Numbered from the stretch's first letter, positions 41,743 through 50,950 are shown. The stretch is 64,000 bases of DNA from Allobosea sp. LC85 (GCF_000735605.1 NZ_JPKG01000054.1:62001-126000), one strand, 5' to 3'. The notes: generated by a model not told the origin, from the letters alone. Program-made: numbers and translations.

Positions 41743-41898
41743 TCAGGTGCCGTCCGGCCCGCCGCATTTGAGCTCCCAGGTCAGGATGGCGAGCGCCAGG
41801 TTCTCAAGCTCGATCTCGGCCATCGGATGACGAGCGGCGGCGTGGAGGTCGCGAGCCCGGGCGCAGGCGCGGATATAGTCCCCCTCGGAGCTCAACAT
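41743..41898 (-). CDS. Small hypothetical protein
   Basis: 51 residues (MLSSEGDYIRACARARDLHA start, ending LTWELKCGGPDGT), predicted all-helical. Its ATG overlaps the stop of an upstream frame (TGATG), suggesting coupling. No known family; supported only by length and overlap. Confidence 0.35.
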   Translation of the reverse strand: MLSSEGDYIRACARARDLHAAARHPMAEIELENLALAILTWELKCGGPDGT

Positions 41899-42089
41899 CA
41901 CGGAGCGCCGGTTCGGGTAGCCTGGCGCGCGGTTCCGCCGGCGGTCGGGTCGCTCTTCACGCATGCATGGCCATGCCGAATCGTGAGACGATAGCGCTCA
42001 TGCTCCAGAATGAGGCTCGTTCGCGCCAATCGCAAGCCCGCCGCGTCGTCGACGATGGTCGCATGGAACCATGAGCCGGGACAGAGCAT
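41898..42089 (-). CDS. Doubtful small frame upstream of the 51-residue protein
   Basis: 63 residues with a protein-like middle (LARTSLILEHERYRLTIRHG) that could be a gene fragment. The nominal ATG lies in an intergenic palindrome, so it is either truncated or starts internally. Confidence 0.25.
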   Translation of the reverse strand: MLCPGSWFHATIVDDAAGLRLARTSLILEHERYRLTIRHGHACVKSDPTAGGTARQATRTGAP

Positions 42090-42187
42090 CGGACCGAAAA
42101 GTGGAATCCGGTTTTCGGAAAAATCCGATGCTTAAACAAAGAGGTAGATCGCCCATCCTGCGTCCGAACGGACGCACGGCGATCTAG
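42083..42187. repeat. Intergenic element AGAGCATCGGACCGAAAAG...
   Basis: One GCATCGGACCGAAAAGTGG..CCGATGC hairpin, a linker and a second hairpin built on CGTCCGAACGGACG, closed by GATCTAG. Near-identical elements lie at 55454-55561 and 59028-59132. Confidence 0.85.
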
Positions 42188-42255
42188 CCGCCATGGCGCG
42201 GAGCTGGAACCAGTCTCCGCGCTCACTCGACGCTTCGGTTCCGATCCGGTTCCGC

Positions 42256-42786
42256 TCATTCGCGCTCCAGGATGATCTCGGAGGTCTGCTGGATCCGGCC
42301 GCCGGGCGTCAGGTTATCCGCGACCGCAATGCGCAGCCTGCCCCGGCCGTCATTATGGATCACCATCGTGGCCTGCGTGTCGCCGTTGACCGGACGCGGC
42401 CATTCGATCCGGAGGTTCAAGGCGTCGCCGCCGCGCCTGCCGCTGAGCCGGGCGGGGCCGATCCGGGCGCCGGTATAGGTGCCGTGATAGATGCCGGAGC
42501 GCGGATCATAGGCGACATCGATTGCGATCGGGCGCACGAAGATCAGATAGGCACGGCAGCTGCCCTGCGCGCTGATCCGATTCTCGGCAGGGCTTCCCAT
42601 GACCGAGCAGGTCACCTGGCGCGGCTGGCTGCCGCCGTCGCGTTGCACGGTACCTGAACCGGACCAGCTGCCCCGGAAGCGCGCGAGAAAGTCGGACTCG
42701 GCAGCGCAGGTGGGGCCCCAGGCCAGGGCGGCAACGACGCAGGACAGGCAGGCCGCTGCGTTCCGCCGGCATGCGGCTGCGCCCAT
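42256..42786 (-). CDS. Secreted protein of unknown function
   Basis: 176 residues from ATG 42786 (MGAAACRRNAAACLSCVVAA signal, cleavage after CAA). The mature part is beta-rich: FRGSWSGSGTVQRDGG, CSVMGSPAENRIS, GTYTGARIGPARLSG and a final strand pair RLRIAVADNLTPGG. This resembles small lipocalin-like secreted proteins of Rhizobiales without a known ligand. A degenerate copy of its 3' end precedes the gene. Confidence 0.6.
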   Translation of the reverse strand: MGAAACRRNAAACLSCVVAALAWGPTCAAESDFLARFRGSWSGSGTVQRDGGSQPRQVTCSVMGSPAENRISAQGSCRAYLIFVRPIAIDVAYDPRSGIYHGTYTGARIGPARLSGRRGGDALNLRIEWPRPVNGDTQATMVIHNDGRGRLRIAVADNLTPGGRIQQTSEIILERE

Positions 42787-42798
42787 GGACCGGCGCAC

Positions 42799-42899
42799 CC
42801 CGGTGATCCCGGAGCTCTGCTGGATGGGACCGCCGGGCGTGAGAATGTCCGCGACTGTCATGCGCAGGGTGTCCCGGCTCTCGCTGCCTGAGCTCGGCT
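42799..42899 (-). pseudogene. Partial duplicate of the 3' end of the secreted-protein gene
   Basis: The minus strand reads MTVADILTPGGPIQQSSGIT, matching the C-terminus IAVADNLTPGGRIQQTSEI of the adjacent gene, with many substitutions. Only about 75-100 bases are recognisable. Confidence 0.55.
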
Positions 42900-42949
42900 A
42901 GATCATCGGACCGTATCGTATCCGGTCCACTTTTCGGGCCGATGCTTTA
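42900..42949. repeat. Single unit of the GCATCGG palindrome family, inverted
   Basis: GATCATCGGACC...GTCCACTTTTCGGGCCGATGC: a shortened reverse copy between the duplicate remnant and the response-regulator gene. Confidence 0.75.
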
Positions 42950-43008
42950 GCGTTTCCAGTGCAGCATCTCCGGCCATCTCAGATAAGGCCGGCAGGATCG
43001 GGCGTCCT

Positions 43009-43680
43009 TCACGGGCGCCTGGTGACCGGAGCGGGGTTCGCCGCGGCATTCAGCTTTTGCGCCGCAAGCACCACCTCCAGGCGATTGCGCGCGTGCAGCT
43101 TGGCCATCAGATTGGTCATGTAGCCCTTGACGGTCTTGGCGCTGAGCGACAGCTCGTGGGCGATCTCGTTGTTCATCTTCCCGAGCAGCAGCAAGTTGAC
43201 GATCTGCTCCTCCCGGACGCTGAGCCTGTTGCAGACCGGCTTCTGTTGTTCGAAGGTCTTCTCCTTCAAGGCGCAGATCAGCTTGGTCGCGAAGGCGGGC
43301 GTGACATAGACTTCGCCCCGCTGTGCCGCCTGAAGCGCCTCGAAGAGGTCCTCTCCGGGGCTGCCTTTCAGGACATAGCCCGTGGCCCCCGCATCCAGGG
43401 CCTTGATCGCATCTTCCGTGCTGGCCGAGGCTGTGAACACCACGATCTTCGTCCCGGGAGCGACCTTCATCGCGTCCGCGATCGCCTGAAAGACATCCCC
43501 CGCCATGCTGAGATCGACGATCATCTCATCGGGGTGATGCGTCCTGGCGATCGACACGATGTGATCCGCGACATTCCCGGTCGCGGCGAGCATGAAACCG
43601 CCCCATCGTTTCAGCAGCGCGGCGATCCCCTCCATCAGCATCGGGTGATCGTCGACGATCGCAACCGAAAGGTCCGGCAT
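43009..43680 (-). CDS. NarL/LuxR-family response regulator
   Basis: 223 residues. Receiver domain with acidic pair Asp10-Asp11, phospho-acceptor Asp56 (MIVDLSM) and Lys105 (GYVLKGSP), then a LuxR helix-turn-helix (LSVREEQIVNLLLLGKMNNE, residues about 150-215). No histidine kinase gene is adjacent, so the partner is unknown. Confidence 0.93.
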   Translation of the reverse strand: MPDLSVAIVDDHPMLMEGIAALLKRWGGFMLAATGNVADHIVSIARTHHPDEMIVDLSMAGDVFQAIADAMKVAPGTKIVVFTASASTEDAIKALDAGATGYVLKGSPGEDLFEALQAAQRGEVYVTPAFATKLICALKEKTFEQQKPVCNRLSVREEQIVNLLLLGKMNNEIAHELSLSAKTVKGYMTNLMAKLHARNRLEVVLAAQKLNAAANPAPVTRRP

Positions 43681-44019
43681 GGCTGACCTCTGTACTCTAC
43701 CCCCAAGCCTGGGCCGATGGTTGCGTAGTCAACGCTCTTTGTAAATACTCTCAAAACGAGAATAATCTCGACCCAATCTGGTCGATAAGCCTCGCTTCCT
43801 AAACCTGATGGGGAGGCCAATGATTGGCGCTACCTGCGATTGCGGTCCTGTGCAGGCGAGAGGAGACTTCGACGTCTTCGCGGCGGTCGACCGGTTCACC
43901 ACGCTGCGCGCCGGCACTGAGCGACCGACGGCCTGAGAGGGCAGGGCGGGCGTCGCTCATCGCCCAGGCGGATGGGCCTCGCATGCGCTCAGGCGGCGTC
44001 GACTGCGCCCGTGGCCTAA
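43681..44019. other. Intergenic region without recognisable gene
   Basis: About 340 bp. The first 120 bases are AT-richer (CTCAAAACGAGAATAATCTCG has a short inverted repeat) and likely hold the response-regulator promoter. The rest is GC-rich with no supported frame. Confidence 0.4.
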
Positions 44020-44247
44020 GCATCGGTTCGAAAAGTGGATTGCGGTTTTCGGGGCAAAGCCGATGCAAACACAAAAGCATCGGCCCGAAAAGTGGACTGC
44101 GGTTTTCGGGGCAAAGCCGATGCCAACACAGAAAGCATCGGCCCGAAAAGTGGATTGCGGTTTTCGGGGCAAAGCCGATGCAAACACAAAAGCATCGGCC
44201 CGAAAAGTGGATTGCGGTTTTGGGGCAAAGCCGATGCAAAAACAAAA
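44020..44247. repeat. Four tandem 57/58-bp repeats of the GCATCGG unit
   Basis: Units start at 44020, 44077, 44135 and 44192; same unit as the array at 41.4 kb. The last copy has lost one C in the core. Located behind the AraC-type gene. Confidence 0.9.
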
Positions 44248-44250
44248 GAT

Positions 44251-44272
44251 CAGATCATCGGACGATGATCTG
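44251..44272. terminator. Hairpin next to second repeat array
   Basis: CAGATCATCG-GA-CGATGATCTG, a perfect 22-bp palindrome, 20 bases after the AraC-type stop on the minus strand. Confidence 0.55.
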
Positions 44273-44291
44273 GCCGCCGGCCAAACGACAT

Positions 44292-45434
44292 TCATCCATT
44301 CTGGGTGCTGCCCAACCGCATCTGGCTCGGCGCCAGCCCGGTCCATTGCTTGAAGGCGTGCGAGAACGCGCTGACCTCGTGGAAGCCCAGCAGCCAGGCG
44401 ACCTTGGAGATATGATGGTCGCCATCATTGAGATAGCGCAGGGCGAGGTCGCGCCGCAGCTGCCGGAGGACTTCCGAAAAGCTCAGGCCCTCCTCGGCGA
44501 GCCTTCGCGCCAGTGTCCGTTCGCTCAATCCAAGCTGGCGGGCGATGATTTCGGCGCGAACCTTGCCGTGAGGCAGCAGCGGAGCGATCGCATTCTCGAC
44601 GCTCGCCCGAAGCGGGCTCGCATGGGTTGTGCGGGACGACAGTGCCGCCTCGCAATAGGTCTGCAGGAGATCATTGAGGTAAGGGTCGGCATTCACGAGG
44701 TGGCGTTCACGCGCATCGGCCTGCAGAACGAAGGCATCGATATCGGCGCCGAACTCCACCTTCGTCCCGGCAAACCGTGACATCGCCGAGGTATCGCCCG
44801 AGCGGTGATGCGCGATCGAGACGCGTTGCGGGACGAGGTTTGCTCCGGTCAGGATGCGGCAGATCCGGATTCCTCCAAAAATGCAGAACTCGGCCTGGTG
44901 CCGGTCGCAATGTCGGGGAAGGCCGGCATAGGTCAGGGTGACGGTGAAGCCGCCTCCCTCGGCAATGCTGAAGATCAGCGCTTCATTGGTGATCGCGCTG
45001 TAGCGCGCAATGCGTTGCGTTGCGTCGCCGAGCGTTTGTGAGGACGCCATCACGTAGAACAGCAGGCCCATGGCACGGGGGTCGAATTCCTGCGCCAGGG
45101 TGAAGCCGAGGCAGTCATCCCCGAGCGCCGTCGCGGCCCGGTCCAGGAATGCGACCTGACGCCGGGAGGGCACTCTTTGATCATGATCGGCGAGCATCTC
45201 CTCGGTCAGGCCGACCTCGTTCAGGAGAGGCGCAACCGGTACGCCGGCATCGGCGAGGCGCGTGATGGCAAGGCGCGAGATACCCGCTTGCGTCGTCGGC
45301 AGGGAGGTCAGGTCGCGTGGCAAAGCCGCCGAACTCCCCTGCTCATGTCCGGGACGAGCAAAATCTTGGCCGAAATTAACAAGCGACGGATGCTCCAGCA
45401 ACGTATTTCGGGGAGGTCCGGTCCGTGCGCGCAC
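44292..45434 (-). CDS. AraC-family regulator with arabinose-binding-like N-terminal domain
   Basis: 380 residues as drawn; family members are about 340, so translation may start nearer SLPTTQAGISRLAITRLADA. The N-terminal domain (GLTEEMLADHDQRVPSRRQV) is of the OruR/ArgR ligand-sensing type. The C-terminal double helix-turn-helix has RQLGLSERTLARRLAEEGLS and VAWLLGFHEVSAFSHAFKQW. Upstream is a gene-poor region, so the target is unknown. Confidence 0.87.
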   Translation of the reverse strand: MRARTGPPRNTLLEHPSLVNFGQDFARPGHEQGSSAALPRDLTSLPTTQAGISRLAITRLADAGVPVAPLLNEVGLTEEMLADHDQRVPSRRQVAFLDRAATALGDDCLGFTLAQEFDPRAMGLLFYVMASSQTLGDATQRIARYSAITNEALIFSIAEGGGFTVTLTYAGLPRHCDRHQAEFCIFGGIRICRILTGANLVPQRVSIAHHRSGDTSAMSRFAGTKVEFGADIDAFVLQADARERHLVNADPYLNDLLQTYCEAALSSRTTHASPLRASVENAIAPLLPHGKVRAEIIARQLGLSERTLARRLAEEGLSFSEVLRQLRRDLALRYLNDGDHHISKVAWLLGFHEVSAFSHAFKQWTGLAPSQMRLGSTQNG

Positions 45435-45512
45435 CGGCCTCGCTTCGAAAGCGATGGGCCCGGGAAAGCCAATAGGCTCAGGTCAAACCTGTTGCGGGAA
45501 TGGAGCCTAGGG

Positions 45513-45626
45513 ATGAGATCTCGCCGGCATCTGGCTGCATTGAGCGCTGTCGGGATCATGGCCTCCGCAATGCCATTGTCGGCGGGGCATTCGTTTCCCT
45601 CGCAAGTTATTGGTCAATGCCGGTAA
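45513..45626 (+). CDS. Possible short secreted peptide or gene remnant
   Basis: 37 residues, MRSRRHLAALSAVGIMASAM then PLSAGHSFPSQVIGQCR. It looks like a signal peptide with almost nothing behind it; weak AGG site. Either a tiny secreted peptide or the 5' stump of a lost gene. Confidence 0.25.
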   Translation: MRSRRHLAALSAVGIMASAMPLSAGHSFPSQVIGQCR

Positions 45627-46569
45627 AAGCATTGAATCTAAGGTCTTGCTGCTTGCTAGTACGCGTTCGTATCTGTGATGCGATCTCAAGTCATAGATCG
45701 AATGAAATCAGGTTTTTTGGTCGAAGGCATAATATTATATGCCGGATTCGACACTCAGATTTCGGCAAGCGCCGCCGCGCGATGACCGAGAATCCGCGGT
45801 CGGGAGGGTTGGCCACAAAGTTGCCGAACTCCCTGTCCATATCGCGCATCGATCAGTTCATAATGCAGCCTCATATGTGAAGAGAAACAATCTTTGGCAG
45901 ATAGGAACAAGGGGCAGAGCCGTCAGCAACGTGCTTCGGAGAAATCGAGGCAACGGTGTCGATGCCGATTTGCCATGAACATTAAACTCCACAATGATGC
46001 GGGCTGTATGCTCGCGATCCCGAATTTTTCTTCGTGGTCCCCGACGCACGCACGCAAGGGTGCAGACAACATTATCGATCGCGAAACGGTCACCGTTTCC
46101 GCCGTCACGCCTCGCCACGGCGCCGACGCGCCCAGGCGCTCCACTAAAACGATACCGGCTGCGACGAATAGCCTGCGACCTGTCGCAATCCCATGGCCCT
46201 CCCGCGCGCCGCGCGGCGAGAATGCACCCCGTCGTGAGGCCGCTTGATGCGGCGCTGCGCACGGCTGCGCTCATCATCGCAACGGCCGTAGAACCAGCCT
46301 ACCCCCGATAGTCCAACGCCTTGCCGCCTTCGGCATGTGAAGACGCTGCGCTACGCAAGCGCCTTCGCCATGCTTCGGCACGGGCTCAAGCAGAACGAGT
46401 TCCTTTCCGCCTCCACGGCCACCGTGACAGCCACGACGTGCTCGTCGCCGGTCAGGCCGCGCCGCGCCTAAACCCAGCAAACACACCAAGCCACGAGGGC
46501 CGCTGATCCTGCCGACGATGGATCCGGACCGCGAACGCTCGGCTTGACCCTTACCCCCGGAGTATATCC
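45627..46569. other. Gene-poor kilobase
   Basis: About 940 bp without a convincing frame on either strand. The first 130 bases are unusually AT-rich for this window, the rest GC-rich with arginine/alanine frames only. Probably decayed sequence; I recognise no repeat or RNA. Confidence 0.4.
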
Positions 46570-47112
46570 ATGAAGCGCTTCGCCCCATTGGCGTTGCTTT
46601 CGCTCGCGGCTTTTGTCGAGCCGCCTGCCACGACCATGGCCACCACGCAACTGATCCTCACCGGAGTGCCGGTGGTCATCGACGGCGACACGCTGGCGAG
46701 CGAGCAGCGCTGCCTCGCCGAGGCGATCTATTTCGAGGCGCGCTCGGAAGCGGAGGAAGGACGCATCGCCGTCGCCCAGGTCGTGCTCAACCGCGTCAGG
46801 AGCGGGACTTATCCGGGCTCCGTCTGCGGCGTCGTCTACCAGAACCGCCATCGCAAGCTCGCCTGCCAGTTCACCTTCGCCTGCGAGGGCAAGACGCTGC
46901 GCATCAAGGAACCCGAGCAATGGGAGAGGGCCCAGAGCATCGCGCGCGACGTCTACGAGGGCCGGACCTATCTGGTGGAGGTCGGTGACTCCACGCATTA
47001 TCACGCCGATTATGTCCAGCCCTCCTGGGCGAAGAGATTGAAGAAGATGGACGTGATCGGTCGCCACATCTTCTACAGCCGAGGCACGGGCGCACTGGCC
47101 CATTCGGGGTGA
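46570..47112 (+). CDS. SleB-type cell wall hydrolase
   Basis: 180 residues. N-terminal membrane/signal stretch (RFAPLALLSLAAFV), then the Hydrolase_2 domain: CLAEAIYFEARSEAEEGRIA with the likely catalytic glutamate, VAQVVLNRVRSGTYPGSVCG and STHYHADYVQPSWA. It should act as a periplasmic lytic transglycosylase/amidase on peptidoglycan. Two 63-bp repeats follow the stop. Confidence 0.9.
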   Translation: MKRFAPLALLSLAAFVEPPATTMATTQLILTGVPVVIDGDTLASEQRCLAEAIYFEARSEAEEGRIAVAQVVLNRVRSGTYPGSVCGVVYQNRHRKLACQFTFACEGKTLRIKEPEQWERAQSIARDVYEGRTYLVEVGDSTHYHADYVQPSWAKRLKKMDVIGRHIFYSRGTGALAHSG

Positions 47113-47169
47113 TCCGTGTCCGAGGCGGGCGCGATCGCGCCGGCTGCCCTTGGCGGCGCGCGGCGGTCC

Positions 47170-47334
47170 AGAGCATTTTCGAGCGAAGTGGACACCGGTT
47201 CGCGTGAAGAAAATGCGATAAAACAAAGAGCTAGAGCATTTTCGAGCGAAGTGGACACCGGTTCGCGTGAAGAAAATGCGATAAAACAAAGAGCTGGAGC
47301 ATTTCCGCGATTCGGAAGAAACACGGAAATGCTC
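47170..47334. repeat. Two and a half 63-bp repeats (AGAGCATTTTCGAGCG family)
   Basis: Two copies at 47170 and 47233 followed at 47296 by a related hairpin GAGCATTTCCG..CGGAAATGCTC. This second repeat family differs in sequence from the GCATCGG type but has the same layout, ending in a hairpin. Confidence 0.88.
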
Positions 47335-47387
47335 TACGGCAGGAGCCGGCGCGGCGCTGGCAACGGGGCCAAGACTCGCCGGGCGTC

Positions 47388-48623
47388 TCAGGTGCCCGGC
47401 GCCAGGACCGCTCCATTGGCCCGAAGCGCGGCAACCTCCGCTTCGCCGAGGCCGAGTTCCCGCAGGATATCGAGCGTGTGCTCGCCGAAGCGCGGCGCCG
47501 GGCGCGAAGGGGCCGGCTGGCTCACGCTCCAGCGCGACGGCACCTGCATCGAGCGCACCGTGCCTTCGGTCGGATGATCGAGGCTGGTGAAGAAGCCGAT
47601 CTCGGCCAGATGCGGATCGTGGATCATGCTGTCCAGCGTGTGCATCGGCGCATGAGGGATGTCGGCGGAGCCCAGCAGCGCTTCCCACTCCGCCGTGCTG
47701 CGGGTGAGGAAGATCGAAGCGACCTGTTCCGTGATGGCCGCGATATGACGGGTGCGGCTGGCATGGCTGGCGAAGCGCGGATCGGCCAGCCAATCGGCAT
47801 GGCCGGTGAGCTCCAGGAAGCGGTGCCAGTGCCGGTCGGTGTAGATGACGACGCAGAGATGGCCGTCGGCGGTGCGATAGGGACGCCTGTCGCGCGCCAG
47901 CAGCCGCGGATAGCCGCCGCCGTCGAGTGGCGGATCGTAGCTCAGCCCGCCGAGATGGTCGCCGAGCACGAAACTCGCCATGGTCTCGAACATCGGCACG
48001 TCGATCCGCTGGCCTTCACCGGTGCGGTCCCTGTGGCGAAGCGCGCCGAGGATCGCCGCCAGCGCGTGCAGGCCGACGACGCGATCGGCGATGTTGACGG
48101 GAACATAGCGCGGCGTGCCGTCTCCCGCCTCGGCGATGAGCGCGGGAACGCCGGAAATTCCCTGGATCAGGTCGTCATAGGCTGGCTTGGCGGCGTAGCA
48201 GCCGCCCTGACCGTATCCGAAGGTCCCGACATAGATGATCCCGGGTTGGACCTGCGCGATCGCCTCATAGCCAAGGCCGAGGCGTTCCATTGCCTGCGGC
48301 CTGACATTGTAGACCAGGACATCGGCCGTTGCGGCCAGCCTGAGGGCGACGTCGCGGCCCGCCGGCGCCTTGAGATTGACCGCGATCGAGCGCTTGCTGC
48401 GATTGGCGTGCATGAACATGCCGCCCATCTCGCCGCTGCGGCTCGGGCCGACCTGGCGGATGACATCGCCCCCGGGGCCTTCGAGCTTGATCACATCGGC
48501 GCCCATGTCGCCGAGCATGGAGGTCGCGTAGGGGCCCATCAGCACGGAGGTGAGGTCGAGGACGCGGATGCCGGCGAGCGGGCCCGGATTTGCCTGCGCC
48601 GGTGGTGGTGCGGTTTCGGTCAT
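47388..48623 (-). CDS. Class III CoA-transferase (CaiB/BaiF family)
   Basis: 411 residues. Transfers CoA between carboxylic acids. IRVLDLTSVLMGPYATSMLGD is the N-terminal hallmark and the catalytic aspartate lies in KPAYDDLIQG (about residue 150). GGMFMHANRSKRS is the CoA-binding region. Start overlaps the preceding molybdoenzyme stop by 4 bp, so the pair is co-translated; the link between the two reactions is not known. Confidence 0.9.
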   Translation of the reverse strand: MTETAPPPAQANPGPLAGIRVLDLTSVLMGPYATSMLGDMGADVIKLEGPGGDVIRQVGPSRSGEMGGMFMHANRSKRSIAVNLKAPAGRDVALRLAATADVLVYNVRPQAMERLGLGYEAIAQVQPGIIYVGTFGYGQGGCYAAKPAYDDLIQGISGVPALIAEAGDGTPRYVPVNIADRVVGLHALAAILGALRHRDRTGEGQRIDVPMFETMASFVLGDHLGGLSYDPPLDGGGYPRLLARDRRPYRTADGHLCVVIYTDRHWHRFLELTGHADWLADPRFASHASRTRHIAAITEQVASIFLTRSTAEWEALLGSADIPHAPMHTLDSMIHDPHLAEIGFFTSLDHPTEGTVRSMQVPSRWSVSQPAPSRPAPRFGEHTLDILRELGLGEAEVAALRANGAVLAPGT

Positions 48624-50950
48624 GGCGTCTCGGTGGCGCGCGCAGGCGGTTCATGGGCACGAACGGGGCGGGCGGGGCCCGCGAAGCGTTCGCACTGGAC
48701 GGTCGTCACCTGCCCGCAACTGCCCTGGGCAAGACGGGAGGTGCCGATGTCGCGGGTGACGACATTGGGATTGCCATGCAGGCAGAGGGACTGCTCTGCG
48801 CCAGGGTCTTCAGGATCGTACCAGGCGCCGGTCGGAAGATGCACGACGCCCGGCATCACGTCATCGCTGAGGCAGGCCGCCGCAAGGCAGGCGCCGCGGC
48901 TATTGAAAAGCCGCACCAGGTCGCCATCGGCGATACCGCGCGGGGCGGCATCCCCCGGATTGATCCTGATGACCTCGCGGCCACGTCGTTTCGAGGACTG
49001 GCTGTAGGCGCCGAAATCGAGCTGGCTGTGCAGCCGTGTCGCCGGCTGGTTGGCGATCAGGGTGAGGGGGGCCGCGTCATCCGGCTGTTCGGTCGACGGC
49101 AGCCAGGCCGGATGGCCGGGGCAATCCTCGTAGCCGAAGCCGGCAATGGTCTGCGAGACGATCTCGATGCGGCCGCTCGGCGTCGGCAGGGCGTTGCGTT
49201 CCGGATCGTCGCGGAAGGCGCGCAGGATCCCGCCATCGTCGGGCGCCGAGGGCAGGGGGATTTCGCCCGCCTGCCAGAACGCCTCGAAGGGCGGCGCCGG
49301 CCAGCCCTTCTCCTCCAGGGCCCGCCGTGTCGGCTCGTAGAGATGTTCGAGCCATTGCCGGGCCGTTCGTCCTTCGGTGAAGGCCTGCTCGCAGCCCAGC
49401 CGGGCCGCGAGCGCGGCGAAGATCGCGAAATCGTCGCGCGCCTCGCCGATCGGCGGGGCGACCTTGCGCATGGCGATCAGGCGTGGATCGGTCGCCGCCG
49501 CGCCGATGTCGTCGCGCTCCAGCGTCATGGTTGCCGGCATCACGATGTCGGCGAACCGCGCCATCGGCGTCCAGCCGGTCTCGTGACAGACGATCGTATC
49601 GACCTGCGAGAAGGCCCGGCGCAGCCGGTTGAGATCCTGGTGATGATGGAAGGGGTTGCCCCCGGCCCAGTAGACCAGCCTGATCTTGGGATAACTCAGA
49701 TGCTGGCCGTTATATTCGAAGGCTTGCCCGGGGTTGAGCAGCATGTCGGAGATGCGGGCGACCGGGATGAAGTCGCTGACGCCGTTCCTGCCCTGCGGCA
49801 TGGTCGGGATCGGCACGGCATTCACCTGCCGGCCGGTATGTCCCATCGCACCGAGCGCGTAATTGTAGCCGCCACCCGGCAGGCCGATCTGCCCGGTCAT
49901 GGCCGCGAGCACGGCCGCCATCCACACCGGTTGCTCGCCATATTGGGCGCGCTGCAGGGCGTGGGCGACGGTGATCAGGCTGCGGCCGGAGACAAGTCTG
50001 CGGGCGAGTTCCCGCGTCGTTTCCGCTGCGATTCCCGTCAGCCCGGCCGCCCAGGCGGCATCCTTGGCGACGCCGTCCTCGGTGCCGAGAAGATAGGCGG
50101 CAAAAGCCTCGAAGCCGACGCAGCAGCGCGTGAGGAAGTCGCGGTCGTGCAGGCCTTCGCTCAGCAGCGTATGCGCGAGGCCGAGCATCAGCGCGACATC
50201 GGTGCCGGGGCGGATCGGCAGCCAGCGCGGCCTTGCCTCGCCCGGCATGTCGTCGCGCAGGGGGCTGACGGAGCAGAACACGGTGCCGCGCGCAGCGGCA
50301 CGGGCCATCGCCTGCGCTTCGATGTGACGGGTGATGCCGCCGCTCGCGATCATCTGGTTCTTCAACGGCATTCCGCCGAAGGCGAGCACGAAATCGGTAT
50401 GCTCGCCGATCTGGTCCCAGGTGACGTTTCGTCGCGAGAGCACCTCGAACGGGCCGAGCACATGCGGCAGGATGACGGAGGAGGCGCCGGCGCTGTAGCT
50501 GTTGATGGAGCGGACATAGCCGCCGCAGGCGGTGTTGAAGAAGCGATGGATCTGGCTCTGGGCATGATGGAAGCGCCCGGCGCTCGCCCAGCCATAGGAG
50601 CCGCCATAGATCGCTGCCGGACCGAAGCCGTCGGTGACGCGCCTGATCTCGCCGGCCAGCCTGTCCAGCACCTCGTCCCACGCGACCGGGATCAGGTCGT
50701 CGGTGAAGTCGCGCCGGCGTGGGCCGGGGCCGTTCTCCAGCCAGCCGCGCCTGACCATCGGGCGCTGCACCCTTGCCTTGTGGCGTAGCGCATCGGTGAA
50801 ATTGCCGAGGATCGGCGAGGGCGCCGGATCGTCCGGGTGCGGTGTGACCGCGAGGCGTTCGCCATCCCAGCGCGCCGAGAAGCTGCCCCAATGGGCAGCG
50901 TGCGGTGTGCCTGGCAGTGGGGCTGGCAGCGTTGAGGTCGGATCATCCAT
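48620..50950 (-). CDS. Molybdopterin-dependent oxidoreductase, BisC/TMAO-reductase type
   Basis: 776 residues from ATG 50950. A longer frame to 51061 has only low-complexity residues. No Tat signal, so it is cytoplasmic like biotin sulfoxide reductase BisC. The molybdenum serine ligand lies in NSYSAGASSV (about residue 145), and the MGD-binding C-terminus has LHSQLDFGAYSQ and NPNVVTRDIGTS. Predicted to reduce an S- or N-oxide. Divergent from a LysR gene (51087), the likely regulator. Confidence 0.88.
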   Translation of the reverse strand: MDDPTSTLPAPLPGTPHAAHWGSFSARWDGERLAVTPHPDDPAPSPILGNFTDALRHKARVQRPMVRRGWLENGPGPRRRDFTDDLIPVAWDEVLDRLAGEIRRVTDGFGPAAIYGGSYGWASAGRFHHAQSQIHRFFNTACGGYVRSINSYSAGASSVILPHVLGPFEVLSRRNVTWDQIGEHTDFVLAFGGMPLKNQMIASGGITRHIEAQAMARAAARGTVFCSVSPLRDDMPGEARPRWLPIRPGTDVALMLGLAHTLLSEGLHDRDFLTRCCVGFEAFAAYLLGTEDGVAKDAAWAAGLTGIAAETTRELARRLVSGRSLITVAHALQRAQYGEQPVWMAAVLAAMTGQIGLPGGGYNYALGAMGHTGRQVNAVPIPTMPQGRNGVSDFIPVARISDMLLNPGQAFEYNGQHLSYPKIRLVYWAGGNPFHHHQDLNRLRRAFSQVDTIVCHETGWTPMARFADIVMPATMTLERDDIGAAATDPRLIAMRKVAPPIGEARDDFAIFAALAARLGCEQAFTEGRTARQWLEHLYEPTRRALEEKGWPAPPFEAFWQAGEIPLPSAPDDGGILRAFRDDPERNALPTPSGRIEIVSQTIAGFGYEDCPGHPAWLPSTEQPDDAAPLTLIANQPATRLHSQLDFGAYSQSSKRRGREVIRINPGDAAPRGIADGDLVRLFNSRGACLAAACLSDDVMPGVVHLPTGAWYDPEDPGAEQSLCLHGNPNVVTRDIGTSRLAQGSCGQVTTVQCERFAGPARPVRAHEPPARATETP

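Noticed and set aside
45858..46588. Minus-strand frames in the gene-poor kilobase
   Set aside because: Arginine/glycine-rich, no ribosome sites, no recognisable motif.
48590..50788. 732-residue plus-strand frame
   Set aside because: It is antisense to a clear BisC-like molybdoenzyme; the protein is a low-complexity Gly/Arg/Asp-rich shadow.
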